NCBI RefSeq assembly: GCF_012986595.1
Contig: NZ_JAAQYM010000001.1
Coordinates: forward strand, 744,001-808,000
Direction of reading: 5' to 3'
DNA length: 64,000 bases
Source of the DNA: Pseudomonas koreensis
Lineage (GTDB): Bacteria; Pseudomonadota; Gammaproteobacteria; Pseudomonadales; Pseudomonadaceae
Positions 12,912 through 24,732 of this stretch are shown here, piece by piece. A program made the translations under genes and the position numbers. The notes under the pieces were generated by a model that saw nothing but the letters and a program-made list of their open reading frames with translations, was not told where the DNA came from and searched no databases. How positions within the stretch are numbered: position 1 is the stretch's first letter; each line of letters starts with the position of its first letter.

Positions 12912-14025
12912 GGGCCACCTCCAGCGCAGCGCTGCGACGGCTGGCCAGCTTCAGGCGCAATGGTTCCCAGTACAGCAGGCCGAGACCGATGACCAGGAAG
13001 ATCCCGTGCACCCACCACAGGCCGAGAGCCGGTGGAATCTTGCCTTTTTCTAGGGCGCCGCGGGCGGCAATCAGGATGGTCAGGTAAGCCATATAAAGAA
13101 GAATCGCCGGCAGCAGCTTCAGGAAACGCCCTTGGCGCGGGTTAACCCGCGACAGCGGCACCGCCATCAGGGTCACGATGAACACCAGCAACGGCAGCGA
13201 AAGGCGCCATTGCAGTTCAGCCTTGGAACGCTCGTCGTCGTTGCTCAGCAGAGTCGAGGTCGGCATCGCGTCGCGGTCGGTGACTTCGTCGCTGGCATCG
13301 GGCTTGGGCAGCAATACGCCGTAGGTGTCGTATTTGATTGCGCGGTAATCGGCCTGACCCGGGCTGCCGTCATAACGATAGCCATTGTGCAGGATCAGGT
13401 AGCGGTTGCCGTCCGGGTGGATCTCCTGACGACCCTTCTCGGCCACCAGCACGGAAATCCCGCGGTCCTTCTGATTGGCCCCGAGGTTCTTCTGCGAGAT
13501 GAACACGCCGCCGAGGTTGACGCGATCGTCGGTCAGGGTCTCGGTGTAGGTCACCCGGGTGCCATCACGCAGCGCCTGGAAACGGCCGGGCTCGAGGGTA
13601 TCGAACTCGGTCAGGGCGTCCTGCTTGTTCAGCAACAGCTGGAACTGATTGGCGCCCTGCGGGGCCAGGCTCAGGCTCAACCACGCCACCACCAGTGCCA
13701 CCAGGGTCGCCGGAAACAGAGTCATGCGCAGCAGACGCTGCTGACTCATGCCGGTGGCCGAGAGCACGGTCATTTCGCTTTCGAGGTACAACCGGCCGTA
13801 CGCCAGCAGGATCCCGAGAAACAGGCCCAGCGGCAGGATCAGTTGCATGAAACCGGGCAGACGGTAACCCATGATCAGGAACAGCGATCCCGGATCGAGT
13901 TGGCCCGCAGCGGCCTGGGCAAGGTATTTGATGAAGCGACCGCTCATGATGATGACCAGCAGCACGGCGCTGACGGCGCTCAGGGTCAACATCACTTCAC
14001 GGGACAGATAACGGAAGACGATCAA
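12904..14025 (-). CDS. lptF: LPS export ABC transporter permease LptF
   Basis: Partner of LptG in the LPS extractor. I choose TTG 14025 as start (MIVFRYLSREVMLTL), because GGAG lies eight bases upstream. The GTG three codons earlier at 14034 abuts that ribosome-binding site. This gives 373 residues. Membrane helices lie at about 10-30, 55-75 and 100-120, then the periplasmic domain, then three more (about 275-350). It is divergent from pepA, as in P. aeruginosa and P. putida. Confidence 0.95.
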   Translation of the reverse strand: MIVFRYLSREVMLTLSAVSAVLLVIIMSGRFIKYLAQAAAGQLDPGSLFLIMGYRLPGFMQLILPLGLFLGILLAYGRLYLESEMTVLSATGMSQQRLLRMTLFPATLVALVVAWLSLSLAPQGANQFQLLLNKQDALTEFDTLEPGRFQALRDGTRVTYTETLTDDRVNLGGVFISQKNLGANQKDRGISVLVAEKGRQEIHPDGNRYLILHNGYRYDGSPGQADYRAIKYDTYGVLLPKPDASDEVTDRDAMPTSTLLSNDDERSKAELQWRLSLPLLVFIVTLMAVPLSRVNPRQGRFLKLLPAILLYMAYLTILIAARGALEKGKIPPALGLWWVHGIFLVIGLGLLYWEPLRLKLASRRSAALEVARG

Positions 14026-14117
14026 ACCAGACACTCCAGGGTTGTCAGGCTAAGGCGGCCAAACAAGCAAACGTTTCGAGCGACCCGCAAGGCAGAGCCG
14101 TCGAAAAAAGATGCGGC

Positions 14118-14146
14118 ATTATCCTGTGATTGAGGGCGCCTGTCAC
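14118..14146 (-). promoter_or_regulatory. Sigma-70 type promoter for lptF-lptG
   Basis: Minus strand: GTGACA (14146-14141), exactly 17 bases, GATAAT (14123-14118). This predicts a leader of roughly 85 bases before the lptF TTG start. It lies in the 308-base lptF/pepA divergent spacer. I saw no equally good promoter towards pepA. Confidence 0.6.
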
Positions 14147-14171
14147 TGCGCACACTCACCCAAGCGTGTAA

Positions 14172-15824
<1,653 letters not shown>

Positions 15825-15834
15825 AACCGATGAA

Positions 15835-15877
15835 CCTGAGCGGCGTCACTTTGCGGTGATGCCGTTCGAGGCTCAGG
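15835..15877 (+). repeat. Stem-loop between pepA and holC
   Basis: CCTGAGC at the left pairs with GCTCAGG at the right, with further pairing of GGC/GCC and TCAC/GTGA inside. There is no U-tract. It is an intercistronic hairpin that may set holC levels relative to pepA. Confidence 0.6.
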
Positions 15878-15884
15878 AACCGCA

Positions 15885-16313
15885 ATGACCAAAGTCGACT
15901 TCTATATCCTGCCCAGCGCCGACCCTTCGGCCCGGCTGGACTTTGCCTGCAAGCTCACCGAGAAAGCCTGGCGCATGGGCCACCGCATCTACCTGCATTG
16001 CAGCGATGTTGCCCAGCGTGACGACCTCGATGCACGCCTGTGGGCGTTCAAGGGCGAAACCTTCGTGCCTCACGGCCCCGCCGACAGCGAACCGGACGGT
16101 TTGATCGTGCTGGGGGTGGGCGCTGACTGTGGCGCGCACCAGGATCTGCTGGTCAATCTCGACCTGAAAGTCCCGGCCTTCGCCAGCAAATTCGCCCGTG
16201 TGGCGGAAGTGGTGGTGGAAGATCCGACGATTCGCGCGGCGGCTCGGGAGAGTTTCCGTTTCTACCGCGAACAGGGCTATCCTCTGCAAGATCACCGTTT
16301 ACAGCGACTCTGA
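15885..16313 (+). CDS. holC: DNA polymerase III subunit chi
   Basis: Clamp-loader accessory subunit that connects the polymerase III holoenzyme with SSB. The 142-residue product begins MTKVDFYILPSADPSARLDF. It shows the HolC order, with an early LTEKAWRMGHRIYLHC helix-strand and the FVPHGP segment. It lies 60 bases after pepA, and the next gene starts eight bases after its stop. The pepA-holC-valS order is widely conserved in gamma-proteobacteria. Confidence 0.93.
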   Translation: MTKVDFYILPSADPSARLDFACKLTEKAWRMGHRIYLHCSDVAQRDDLDARLWAFKGETFVPHGPADSEPDGLIVLGVGADCGAHQDLLVNLDLKVPAFASKFARVAEVVVEDPTIRAAARESFRFYREQGYPLQDHRLQRL

Positions 16314-16321
16314 GTACGCCG

Positions 16322-16705
16322 ATGGACACTCCAAAACCGCTGCAAAAGCCCGCGCATCTGTTGGACGATCTCGAATCGATCCGCCAACTGCTCGGCGATG
16401 ACAACCTGCAACCGCCCCTGCTGACCGACACGGTCGATGAGGGCGAACAGGAACAGATTCCGATGCTGTTCGAGGCCGTCGACGCCACGCCGCCCGCCAT
16501 CGAACCGCCGGCCGCGCCGGCCCCCGCACCTGCTGCACCTGTGGATAAAGGCCCGGACTCCCTGCTGCACCTGGACCGCGAACTGCGCGCCGCCGCGCAA
16601 TTGATCATGCAAGACGTGATCGACGACTTCGCGCCGCACATCGAAACCGAAATCAAACGCCGCCTTGAGGCGCGCATGGAACGGTTGCTCAGCCAGTACG
16701 AATAA
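16322..16705 (+). CDS. Small conserved Pseudomonas protein between holC and valS
   Basis: 127 residues of unknown function. It has an acidic N-terminal half (HLLDDLESIRQLL), a Pro/Ala-rich linker at about 59-75, and a C-terminal amphipathic helical part (HLDRELRAAAQLIMQDVIDD and ARMERLLSQYE). No signal peptide or membrane segment. Homologues occur at this place in other pseudomonads (from memory, between holC and valS in P. putida and P. aeruginosa). The eight-base spacing to holC suggests co-translation, but a role at the polymerase is only a guess. Confidence 0.85.
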   Translation: MDTPKPLQKPAHLLDDLESIRQLLGDDNLQPPLLTDTVDEGEQEQIPMLFEAVDATPPAIEPPAAPAPAPAAPVDKGPDSLLHLDRELRAAAQLIMQDVIDDFAPHIETEIKRRLEARMERLLSQYE

Positions 16706-16711
16706 CGTCCC

Positions 16712-16798
16712 TTGTAGGAGCTGCCGAAGGCTGCGATCTTTTGATTTTGTTTTTTAAAAGCAACATCAAAAGATCGCAGCCTTCGGCAGCTCCTACAG
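16712..16798. repeat. REPIN family A (copy 3), upstream of valS
   Basis: Arms with core GCTGCCGAAGGCTGCGATC and its complement are joined by an AT-rich loop. It begins six bases after the preceding stop and separates that gene from valS. Confidence 0.9.
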
Positions 16799-16899
16799 AA
16801 AGCTTTCTCCAGCCGGTCCCGCCCCGCTCGCCCTCGGCCCCATGCCCCGCTATACTTCCCGGCTTTTCCTGAATAAATGCCAATAGGGTCCCGCCGCGC

Positions 16900-19746
16900 A
16901 TGGATAAGACCTACCAGCCGCACGCCATTGAAACTTCCTGGTACAACACCTGGGAGTCCGAGAACTATTTCGCACCGCAAGGCGCGGGCGATTCCTACAC
17001 CATCATGATCCCGCCGCCGAACGTCACCGGCAGCCTGCACATGGGTCACGGTTTCAACAACGCGATCATGGACGCCCTGATCCGTTTCCGCCGCATGCAG
17101 GGTCGCAACACCCTGTGGCAGCCGGGCACCGACCATGCCGGTATCGCCACGCAGATGCTGGTGGAGCGTCAGCTGGAAGCCACCGGCCAGAACCGCCACG
17201 ACCTGGGCCGCGAGAAATTCCTCGAGAAAGTCTGGGAATGGAAGGATCAGTCCGGCGGCAACATCAGCCGGCAGATCCGCCGTCTCGGTTCGTCCGTGGA
17301 CTGGAGCCGCGAGCGCTTCACCATGGACGACGGCCTCTCGGAAGCGGTTAAAGAAGCCTTCGTACGCCTTCACGAAGACGGTCTGATCTATCGCGGCAAG
17401 CGCCTGGTCAACTGGGACACCAAGCTGCACACGGCGATTTCCGACCTCGAAGTGGAAAACCACGACGAGAAAGGCTTCTTGTGGAACCTGAAATACCCGC
17501 TGGCCGACGGCGCGAAAACCGCTGAAGGCAACGATTTCCTGATCGTCGCGACCACCCGTCCGGAAACCATGCTCGGCGACTCCGCCGTGGCCGTTAACCC
17601 GAACGACGAGCGCTACAAAGCCCTGATCGGCAAGTTTGTCGAGCTGCCACTGGTTGGCCGCCGCATCCCGATCATCGCCGACGATTACTGCGACCCTGAA
17701 TTCGGCACCGGCTGCGTGAAAATCACCCCGGCCCACGATTTCAACGACTACGAAGTCGGCAAGCGCCATAACCTGCCGCTGCTGAACATCTTCGACAAGA
17801 ACGCCAACGTGCTGCCTGCGGCGCAGGTGTTCAACCTCGACGGCACGCTGAACGACAGCGTCGACGGCAAGATCCCGGCTGAATACGCAGGTCTCGAGCG
17901 CTTCGAAGCGCGCAAGCAGATCGTCGCTGCGTTCGACGCCGCCGGCCTGCTGGTCAGCGTCGACGATCACAACCTGAAAGTGCCGAAAGGCGACCGCTCC
18001 GGCACCGTCATCGAGCCGTGGCTGACCGACCAGTGGTACGTGTCGACCAAACCATTGGCTGAACCGGCGATTGCTGCCGTTGAAGACGGCCGTATCCAGT
18101 TCGTGCCCAAGCAGTACGAAAACATGTACTTCTCGTGGATGCGCGACATCCAGGACTGGTGCATCAGCCGTCAGCTTTGGTGGGGCCACCGGATTCCGGC
18201 CTGGTACGACGAGTCGGGCAAGGTCTACGTCGGTCGCGACGAAGCCGAAGTGCGTGCCAAGCACAACCTCGGTCCGGACGTTGCGCTGCAGCAGGACAAC
18301 GACGTGCTCGACACCTGGTTCAGTTCGGGCCTGTGGACCTTCTCCACCCTGGGCTGGCCGGAAAAGACCGAATTCCTGAAGAAATTCCACTCCACCGACG
18401 TGCTGGTCACCGGTTTCGACATCATTTTCTTCTGGGTTGCCCGGATGATCATGCTGACGATGCACCTGATCAAGAACGAGGACGGCACCCCGCAGGTGCC
18501 GTTCAAGACCGTTTACGTGCACGGCCTGGTGCGTGATGGCCAGGGCCAGAAGATGTCCAAGTCCAAGGGCAACGTCCTTGACCCGCTGGACATCATCGAC
18601 GGTATCGAGCTGGAAGAACTGGTGCAGAAGCGCACCTCCGGCATGATGCAGCCGAAACTGGCGAAGAAGATCGAGAAGCAGACCCGCGACGAGTTCGCCG
18701 ACGGCATCGCCAGCTACGGCACCGACGCCCTGCGCTTCACTTTCTGCTCGCTGGCTTCCACCGGTCGCGACATCAAGTTCGACATGGGCCGCGTCGAAGG
18801 CTATCGCAACTTCTGCAACAAGATCTGGAACGCCGCGCGTTATGTTCTGGACAAGGGCGAAGACTGCGGCCAGAACGGCGAAGCCTACGAGCTGTCGCTG
18901 GCGGATCGCTGGATCATCTCGCAGCTGCAACGCACCGAAGCCGAAGTGACCCGCCAACTGGATCAATTCCGTTTCGACCTCGCCTCGCAAGCGCTGTACG
19001 AGTTCATCTGGAACCAGTACTGCGACTGGTACCTGGAACTGTCCAAGCCTGTGCTGTGGGACGAGAACGCGCCGGTTGAACGTCAGCGCGGCACCCGTCG
19101 CACGCTGGTTCGCGTACTGGAAGTGGCGCTGCGTCTGGCGCATCCGTTCATGCCGTTCATCACTGAAGAAATCTGGCAGCGCATCGCGCCGCTGGCCGGA
19201 ATTCAGGGCAAGACGATCATGCTGCAACCTTGGCCGGTGGCCAACGAAGAGCGCATCGATCCGGCGGCCGAAGACGACATCGAATGGCTCAAGGGCCTGA
19301 TGCTCGGCACACGCAACATCCGTGGCGAAATGAACATCGGCCCGGGCAAACCGCTGCCGATCTACCTGAAAAACGTCAGCGCTGAAGATCAGCGTCGCCT
19401 GACCGAGAACGAAGCGCTGCTGAAGAAGCTGGCGCGTCTGGAATCGATCACTGTGCTGGCGGCCGGCGAAGAAGCGCCACTGTCCGCAACCGCGCTGGTG
19501 GGCGAGATGGAAGTGCTGGTGCCAATGGCCGGTCTGATCGACAAGGGCGCCGAGCTGGCACGTCTGGACAAGGAAATCCTGCGTCTGCAGGGCGAAGTCC
19601 AGCGGGTGGGCGGCAAGCTGTCGAACGCCGGCTTCGTTGACAAGGCTCCGGCCGAAGTCATCGAGAAGGAACGCGCCAAACTGGCCGAGGCTGAACAGGC
19701 TTTGGGCAAGCTGGCCGAGCAGCACGCGCGGATTTCCAGCCTGTAA
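16900..19746 (+). CDS. valS: Valyl-tRNA synthetase
   Basis: Class I synthetase charging tRNA-Val; cytoplasmic. 948 residues, full length. The HIGH-type motif is HMGH (residues 47-50) and the KMSKS loop is residues 551-555. An editing (CP1) domain lies between them, followed by an anticodon-binding domain and a C-terminal coiled-coil (about 880-945, rich in K/E/L). A long open frame antisense to it (to 19872) is a shadow. The gene is followed by a strong terminator. Confidence 0.98.
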   Translation: MDKTYQPHAIETSWYNTWESENYFAPQGAGDSYTIMIPPPNVTGSLHMGHGFNNAIMDALIRFRRMQGRNTLWQPGTDHAGIATQMLVERQLEATGQNRHDLGREKFLEKVWEWKDQSGGNISRQIRRLGSSVDWSRERFTMDDGLSEAVKEAFVRLHEDGLIYRGKRLVNWDTKLHTAISDLEVENHDEKGFLWNLKYPLADGAKTAEGNDFLIVATTRPETMLGDSAVAVNPNDERYKALIGKFVELPLVGRRIPIIADDYCDPEFGTGCVKITPAHDFNDYEVGKRHNLPLLNIFDKNANVLPAAQVFNLDGTLNDSVDGKIPAEYAGLERFEARKQIVAAFDAAGLLVSVDDHNLKVPKGDRSGTVIEPWLTDQWYVSTKPLAEPAIAAVEDGRIQFVPKQYENMYFSWMRDIQDWCISRQLWWGHRIPAWYDESGKVYVGRDEAEVRAKHNLGPDVALQQDNDVLDTWFSSGLWTFSTLGWPEKTEFLKKFHSTDVLVTGFDIIFFWVARMIMLTMHLIKNEDGTPQVPFKTVYVHGLVRDGQGQKMSKSKGNVLDPLDIIDGIELEELVQKRTSGMMQPKLAKKIEKQTRDEFADGIASYGTDALRFTFCSLASTGRDIKFDMGRVEGYRNFCNKIWNAARYVLDKGEDCGQNGEAYELSLADRWIISQLQRTEAEVTRQLDQFRFDLASQALYEFIWNQYCDWYLELSKPVLWDENAPVERQRGTRRTLVRVLEVALRLAHPFMPFITEEIWQRIAPLAGIQGKTIMLQPWPVANEERIDPAAEDDIEWLKGLMLGTRNIRGEMNIGPGKPLPIYLKNVSAEDQRRLTENEALLKKLARLESITVLAAGEEAPLSATALVGEMEVLVPMAGLIDKGAELARLDKEILRLQGEVQRVGGKLSNAGFVDKAPAEVIEKERAKLAEAEQALGKLAEQHARISSL

Positions 19747-19761
19747 GGGCAAGCCGCAATG

Positions 19762-19794
19762 AAAAAGGGAGGCCCGCAACGGCCTCCCTTTTTT
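19762..19794 (+). terminator. Intrinsic terminator of valS
   Basis: AAGGGAGGCC, CGCAAC loop, GGCCTCCCTT followed by a T run; it starts 15 bases after the valS stop. Confidence 0.92.
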
Positions 19795-19814
19795 GTTCCT
19801 GCCACATTTCTCCC

Positions 19815-19902
19815 CTGTAGGAGCTGCCGCAGGCTGCGATCTTTTGATGTTGTTTTTAAAAATCAAAGTCAAAAGATCGCAGCCTGCGGCAGCTCCTACA
19901 GG
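19815..19902. repeat. REPIN family A (copy 4), valS/rlmF
   Basis: Arms carry the variant core GCCGCAGGC, matched by GCCTGCGGC on the other side, so the stem centre has changed in a paired way relative to copies 1-3. Confidence 0.9.
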
Positions 19903-19974
19903 GAATAGGGTTCACAGCGGCTGGATGTGGGACAATACCCGCCACTTTCAGCCATACCCGAATCGATCACACCC

Positions 19975-20994
19975 ATGAACGCCCCCCGCACCCCCAAACC
20001 TGCGCGCAAGAAGCCTGATGTCGCGACCCCGGCCAAAGCCGTCGAGCCGCGTGAAAAGGCCAGCCTGCACCCGCGCAATCGCCACCAGGGTCGCTATGAC
20101 TTCCCGGCGCTGATCAAGACCACGCCGGAACTGGCGAAGTTCGTGATCACCAACCCGTACGGCAAGGAAAGCATCGACTTCGCCAGCCCCGATGCGGTGC
20201 GCGTGTTCAACCGGGCGCTGCTCAAGTCGTTCTATGGCATCGAACATTGGGACATCCCGGCAGATTATCTGTGCCCACCGGTGCCGGGCCGTGCCGATTA
20301 CGTGCACTTCCTCGCCGACCTGCTGGCGAGCATGAACGACGGCAAGGTCCCGCGTGGCGCGATCGTCAATGTGCTGGACATCGGCATGGGCGCCAACTGC
20401 GTCTACCCGCTGATCGGCAACAGCGAATACCGCTGGCACTTCCTCGGCTCGGAAATCGACCCGACGGCCGTGGCGGCGGCCAGGGCCATCGTCCAGTCCA
20501 ACGACTTGAACAAGGTCATCAAGCTGCGCCAGCAGGAAAACCGCAAGCACATCCTGATTGGCTTGCTGGAGCCGGGTGAACGCTTTGACCTGACCATGTG
20601 CAACCCGCCGTTCCACGCTTCGATGGAAGAGGCGACCAAGGGCAGCGAGCGCAAATGGCGCGCACTGGGTAAAGCCGATCCGAAACGCAAACTGCCGGTG
20701 CTGAACTTCGGCGGTCAGTCGGCCGAGCTGTGGTGTGAGGGCGGCGAAGCCCGTTTCGTGACACAACTGATCGCCGAGAGCGCGAACTTCCAGCACAAGG
20801 TGCTGTGGTTCAGCACGCTGGTGTCGAAAGCCTCGAACCTGCCCGCCATCGAAACCGCGCTGAAGAAGGCCGGCGTGCTGGAAAGCCAGGTGGTGGAGAT
20901 GTCGCAAGGGCAGAAGCAGAGCCGCTTCGTGGCGTGGACCTTCCAGACCAAGTCAGAACAGCAGATCTGGCGTCGCGAGCGCTGGACGCGCTAA
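19975..20994 (+). CDS. rlmF: 23S rRNA (adenine-1618-N6) methyltransferase
   Basis: SAM-dependent methylation of A1618 in 23S rRNA. Start at ATG 19975 ([15 protein letters not shown]), 339 residues. The basic, Pro-rich N-terminus (about 1-40) is followed by the catalytic Rossmann domain with [14 protein letters not shown] (SAM loop). The N6-adenine motif is NPPFHAS, followed by [16 protein letters not shown]. coli RlmF is about 30 residues shorter, the difference lying in the N-terminal tail. It stands alone between two REPINs. Confidence 0.94.
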   Translation: MNAPRTPKPARKKPDVATPAKAVEPREKASLHPRNRHQGRYDFPALIKTTPELAKFVITNPYGKESIDFASPDAVRVFNRALLKSFYGIEHWDIPADYLCPPVPGRADYVHFLADLLASMNDGKVPRGAIVNVLDIGMGANCVYPLIGNSEYRWHFLGSEIDPTAVAAARAIVQSNDLNKVIKLRQQENRKHILIGLLEPGERFDLTMCNPPFHASMEEATKGSERKWRALGKADPKRKLPVLNFGGQSAELWCEGGEARFVTQLIAESANFQHKVLWFSTLVSKASNLPAIETALKKAGVLESQVVEMSQGQKQSRFVAWTFQTKSEQQIWRRERWTR

Positions 20995-21010
20995 CGCCCG
21001 CACCGGCGAA

Positions 21011-21107
21011 CCTGTAGGAGCTGCGGCACGCTGCGATCTTTTGATCTTGATCCTTGAGAACAAGATCAAAAGATCGCAGCCTCGTTTCACTCGACAGCTC
21101 CTACAGG
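21011..21107. repeat. REPIN family A (copy 5), rlmF/hupN
   Basis: The left arm has the GCGGCACGC core. The right arm is altered (AGCCTCGTTTCACTCGACAG), so the pair is no longer symmetric at the stem centre although the outer arms still match. Confidence 0.85.
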
Positions 21108-21138
21108 GCGGCTCAACTCCTCGCCAAATCGCAGGCAC

Positions 21139-21179
21139 AAAAAAACCGTGCCCGGATCGCTCCGGTGCACGGTTTTTTA
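21139..21179. terminator. Bidirectional terminator of hupN
   Basis: AAAAAACCGTGC and GCACGGTTTTTT form the stem with a CCGGATCGCTCCG inner hairpin. The A run and T run allow termination of hupN (minus strand) and of anything leaving rlmF (plus strand). Confidence 0.9.
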
Positions 21180-21189
21180 TCGCTGCGTC

Positions 21190-21471
21190 TTACTTGTTCA
21201 CAGCGTCGGTCAGGCCTTTGGCCACAACCAGCTTGATCACTTTCTTGGCAGGGATTTCGATGGCAGCGCCAGTCGAAGGGTTACGGCCAGTGCGGGCAGG
21301 ACGCTCGGTCACTTTCAGCTTGCCGATACCTGGCAAGGTGATTTCGCCGCCATTTTCCAGCTGATCAGCAACGATTTGGCCCAGTTGGTCCAGAGCGTTA
21401 CGCGCGGTGGTTTTCGGCGCGTCGATAGCTTCAGCGATGTCAGCGATCAGTTGGTCTTTAGTAAGAGCCAT
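21190..21471 (-). CDS. hupN: HU-family nucleoid protein
   Basis: Histone-like DNA-binding protein of 93 residues (MALTKDQLIADIAEAIDAPK). It carries the HU signature around GEITLPGIGKLKV and the DNA-binding beta arm with RPARTGRNPSTGAAIEIPAK (Arg-Asn-Pro at the tip). A ribosome-binding site AAGGA lies eight bases before ATG 21471. Position between rlmF and ndpA matches, from memory, the HupN paralogue of P. putida rather than HupA/HupB; the symbol depends on that synteny. Confidence 0.9.
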   Translation of the reverse strand: MALTKDQLIADIAEAIDAPKTTARNALDQLGQIVADQLENGGEITLPGIGKLKVTERPARTGRNPSTGAAIEIPAKKVIKLVVAKGLTDAVNK

Positions 21472-21867
21472 GTAGTGTTCCTTCCCTATCAAATTCATAT
21501 GGATTGCAGAGTGCAGTGTCAGCCATCGAGCCCGATCTTCTGGATCTGGCACCCTCGGCGATAACCACGACGAGTCGGGGTTATAGATGCCGAAATCAGG
21601 GTTTGGTTCGACCTGACAAATGCTGAATGCACGCTTAACGCAGTGACTTCGCGTAAGACCGGGCAAAACTAGCACAGAGACGGGGAAATATCCGCCTCTA
21701 GCTACCCATTTGGTCAGGTTTATTGCTCTAAATCGGTAAAAAACTGCATAAGCGCCGCCACCCGCCCCGGATTTGCCCTTCACCCCGCGCCAAAACCAGT
21801 GGTTGCGGTACACTGGGCGCTTTTTCGGGGGAGCCTGCCCTCCTCCCTTCCACCAGCCGAGAAGCCC
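21472..21867. other. Divergent regulatory region hupN/ndpA
   Basis: 396 bases without a gene. It must contain promoters for hupN (leftward) and ndpA (rightward). The hupN side has a long leader with AT-rich patches near 21490 and 21580. No clear operator, riboswitch or REP element was seen. Confidence 0.6.
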
Positions 21868-22872
21868 ATGCCGATCCGTCATTGCATCGTCCACCTGATC
21901 GACAAAAAACCCGACGGCACGCCCGCAGTTCTGCACGCCCGTGACTCCGAACTGGCTGAGTCCGCGGCCATCGAGAACATGCTCGCCGACCTCAACGAAA
22001 GCTATAACGCCAAACAGGGCAAAGCCTGGGGCCTGTTCCATCCGGAGTCCGGCGCGTTCCCGTTCAGCGGCTGGCTGAAGGAATACATGGACGGCGGCAA
22101 GGACTTCGCGGCGTTCAGCAAAGTCGCGGTGGAGCATCTGCAGAAGCTGATGGAAGAGTCGAACCTGTCAGTCGGCGGCCACGTGCTGTTCGCCCACTAC
22201 CAGCAAGGCATGACCGACTACCTGGCGATCGCCCTGCTGCACCACAGCGAAGGCGTGGCGGTGACCGACGAGCTGGACGTGACCCCGTCGCGCCACCTCG
22301 ACCTCGGCCAACTGCACCTGGCGGCGCGGATCAACGTGTCCGAGTGGCAGAACAACAAGCAGTCCAAGCAGTACATCTCGTTCATCAAAGGCAAGAACGG
22401 CAAGAAAGTCTCGGAATACTTCCGCGACTTCATCGGCTGCCAGGAAGGCGTCGACGGCCCGGGCGAGACCCGCACCCTGCTCAAGGCCTTCAGCGATTTC
22501 GTCGAAAGCGAAGACCTGCCGGAAGACTCGGCCCGCGAGAAAACCAAGACCCTGGTGGATTACGCCAGCAGCCAGGCCAAACTGGGCGAGCCGATGGGCC
22601 TGGAAGAGCTGTCGGAGCTGATCGACGAAGAGCGCCCGAAAGCCTTCTACGACCACATCCGCAACAAGGATTACGGCCTGTCGCCGGAGATTCCGGCGGA
22701 CAAACGCACGCTCAACCAGTTCCGCCGCTTTACCGGCCGCGCCGAAGGCCTGTCGATCAGCTTTGAAGCGCATCTGCTGGGCTCGAAGATCGAGTACGAC
22801 GAAGAAGCCGGCACCCTGATCATCAAGGGCCTGCCGACCTCGCTCACCGATCAGCTCAAGCGCCGCAACTGA
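21868..22872 (+). CDS. ndpA: Nucleoid-associated protein NdpA/YejK
   Basis: Homologue of E. coli YejK, a nucleoid-bound protein that interacts with topoisomerases. Start at ATG 21868 ([20 protein letters not shown]), 334 residues, the family length. Acidic N-terminal half, and a C-terminal region with [20 protein letters not shown] typical of the family. The next gene starts within its stop codon (TGATG), so a membrane glutaredoxin is translationally coupled to a nucleoid protein. Confidence 0.93.
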   Translation: MPIRHCIVHLIDKKPDGTPAVLHARDSELAESAAIENMLADLNESYNAKQGKAWGLFHPESGAFPFSGWLKEYMDGGKDFAAFSKVAVEHLQKLMEESNLSVGGHVLFAHYQQGMTDYLAIALLHHSEGVAVTDELDVTPSRHLDLGQLHLAARINVSEWQNNKQSKQYISFIKGKNGKKVSEYFRDFIGCQEGVDGPGETRTLLKAFSDFVESEDLPEDSAREKTKTLVDYASSQAKLGEPMGLEELSELIDEERPKAFYDHIRNKDYGLSPEIPADKRTLNQFRRFTGRAEGLSISFEAHLLGSKIEYDEEAGTLIIKGLPTSLTDQLKRRN

Positions 22873-23222
22873 TGCTGGGTAATGTGCTGAAGAAGGTCGC
22901 GCTGGTTCTGCTGGTGGTGGTGATCTATCAGAACTGGGGCAAGATCGAGCGGGTATTCAATCCGTCGCAAATGGTCTCTGAGCAGACGCGGGCCCAGGCC
23001 CGTGTTGTGCTGTACGCCACCGACTGGTGCGGCTACTGCAAGCAGACCAAACGCTTTCTGGACAGCAAGGGGATTCCCTTCAAGGAATTCGACATCGAGA
23101 AGGATGCCGAGGCGCGCAAGGCGTATGAGGCACTGGGCGGGCGCGGGATTCCGTTGATCGACGTGAATGGCACATTGATTCGTGGATTCGACCCGGACGA
23201 AATTCTCGCTGCCCTGAAATAG
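22872..23222 (+). CDS. Membrane-anchored glutaredoxin-like protein
   Basis: 116 residues. An N-terminal membrane segment at about 9-19 (VALVLLVVVIY) is preceded by two Lys, which predicts the rest to be periplasmic. A glutaredoxin fold follows with the active-site CGYC in TDWCGYCKQTKRFLDSKGIP and a cis-Pro region GRGIPLIDVNG. Likely a thiol-disulfide oxidoreductase; substrate unknown. Start codon overlaps the ndpA stop. It ends ten bases before a REPIN. Confidence 0.88.
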   Translation: MLGNVLKKVALVLLVVVIYQNWGKIERVFNPSQMVSEQTRAQARVVLYATDWCGYCKQTKRFLDSKGIPFKEFDIEKDAEARKAYEALGGRGIPLIDVNGTLIRGFDPDEILAALK

Positions 23223-23231
23223 CACACACAC

Positions 23232-23353
23232 CTGTGGCGAGGGAGCTTGCTCCCGCTGGGCTGCGAAGCGGCCCCCGCTTTTCAGGGCGAGCGCGCGTTC
23301 GCATATTTTGCGACTGCTGCGCAGTCGAGCGGGAGCAAGCTCCCTCGCCACAG
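23232..23353. repeat. REPIN family B (copy 1)
   Basis: Left arm TGGCGAGGGAGCTTGCTCCC, right arm GGGAGCAAGCTCCCTCGCCA, spaced by about 80 bases that include a second AT/GC-rich palindromic stretch. The family is distinct from the GATCGCAGC family. It lies between the converging glutaredoxin and GST genes. Confidence 0.9.
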
Positions 23354-23370
23354 GATGTTGTGTGTAATCG

Positions 23371-24306
23371 TTACTTGGCTTCGATGCGGAAACCAAAGCG
23401 CGGGAAGTGCACATGCACCACACCGCCACGCGGATCTTCGCGGCGAATGATCAGCTCTTCGCGGCCGGCAAACAGCAGCTCGCCCACCACCGGATCAACC
23501 CCGTAATCCGTCGCGGCAATCGCCATCTGCTGGCCGGCCTTGAAGCCGTTCGGGTCAACGAACTGCTCATTCGGCAAGGCCGCCGGTGTCGCGTTACGCG
23601 CAACCTCCAACGCCTCTTCCGAGGTCATCTCGCTCGCCGCACCGTGGCCAAAGCCCAGCACACGCCCCAACCAGGCCGAAACAGCCGGATACTCATCCAC
23701 CAGCGGTGCGGTCACGTGGGTGGCTTTGAGGAACCAAAGCGGATGCGCCAGCGCGAAGTCGGCAATCGACGGCTCACCAAACAGGAAGTCGCCCTGCTCA
23801 CGCTGCAACTGTTGCTCCAGGCGCGCCATGATCGTTGGCCATTGATGCTTGGCCTGTTCGGCCGACAGCCGGGTGGCGCTGCCGCCACTGAACAGACCGG
23901 CACGGTCGGCAATGAACGCCTTGATCGCTTCCGGCGGCAATTTGCCGAAACGCACCGCCACCGACTCCGGCTGGAACACCAGGCTGACCGCATGCTGGAA
24001 CACCACCGAATCGGCCCACGCCGCGAAGCTGGCGCTGGTCATTTCCTGACCTTCGGGGAAAAACGCCGGCAGGGCTTTTTCCTGCTCCAGACGACGGGCG
24101 ATCAACGATGTGTCGCAGTAGATGTCGGCACCGATCTGCAGCACCGGGGTCTTGCGATAGCCGCCGGTCAGGGCCGTCAGATCCGGCTTCGGCATCACCG
24201 GCGAGATGTGCACCGAGCGCCAGGACAGGCCTTTGAAGCCCAGCAACAGGCGGGCCTTTTCGGCAAATGGAGAGGTCGGGTAATGATGCAGGATCAACTC
24301 GGACAT
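23371..24306 (-). CDS. Glutathione S-transferase family protein
   Basis: 311 residues, about 100 more than a classic GST. The N-terminal thioredoxin-like domain is about 1-80, with SPFAEKARLLLGFKGL and the RKTPVLQIGADIYCDTS segment that holds glutathione. The helical domain is about 90-210. The extra C-terminal part (about 225-311) is beta-rich and ends HFPRFGFRIEAK. Such extended GSTs are common in Pseudomonas but their substrate is unknown. No operon partner. Confidence 0.88.
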   Translation of the reverse strand: MSELILHHYPTSPFAEKARLLLGFKGLSWRSVHISPVMPKPDLTALTGGYRKTPVLQIGADIYCDTSLIARRLEQEKALPAFFPEGQEMTSASFAAWADSVVFQHAVSLVFQPESVAVRFGKLPPEAIKAFIADRAGLFSGGSATRLSAEQAKHQWPTIMARLEQQLQREQGDFLFGEPSIADFALAHPLWFLKATHVTAPLVDEYPAVSAWLGRVLGFGHGAASEMTSEEALEVARNATPAALPNEQFVDPNGFKAGQQMAIAATDYGVDPVVGELLFAGREELIIRREDPRGGVVHVHFPRFGFRIEAK

Positions 24307-24390
24307 GCTCGGCTCCGCCGCTCAATTAGTGAGCCGGCAGCTTAGCGTGCATTTGCTTAGCAGCCTACAGATCTGGCTGATGGGAACCAA

Positions 24391-24693
24391 TCAGTCAGAT
24401 TGATAAGACGCCACCAGGCATTCCTTGGCGCTCTTGCGCAGCTTTTTGATCAAGCGTTCCTGGCGCAAGGCATCGCTCTTGTCGCGGCAGCGCTCGGTGT
24501 AGACCAGTGCCATCGCCGGGCTGGACAGGAAGAAGCGTGCGCCTTTGCCGCTCTGATGCTTGGCGAAACGGCGCACCGGGTCGTCGCTGATCCCGCAATA
24601 CAGCGAACCGTTGGCCGCGCGCACGAGGTAGACGAACCAGGACTTGCTCACCGGTTCGGCAACGTCGACAGAATTTTCGCTAAGGCTGGTCAC
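24391..24693 (-). CDS. GIY-YIG nuclease-family protein (YhbQ type)
   Basis: 100 residues. The motif is present as [19 protein letters not shown], where YLV and YCG stand for GIY-YIG. Conserved Arg ([14 protein letters not shown]) and Glu ([11 protein letters not shown]) residues also fit. It is a small stand-alone endonuclease-like domain; the E. coli YhbQ family has been linked to DNA damage but a role here is inferred. A degenerate start of the next transcription unit follows; no clear promoter. Confidence 0.88.
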   Translation of the reverse strand: MTSLSENSVDVAEPVSKSWFVYLVRAANGSLYCGISDDPVRRFAKHQSGKGARFFLSSPAMALVYTERCRDKSDALRQERLIKKLRKSAKECLVASYQSD

Positions 24694-24732
24694 TTCGGGA
24701 TCAGGATGTGTAGGAAACAGGCCGCGATCTTA

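Noticed and set aside
16153..19872. 1239-codon minus-strand open frame
   Set aside because: Antisense to valS and to holC-region genes; runs through two REPINs. No family features.
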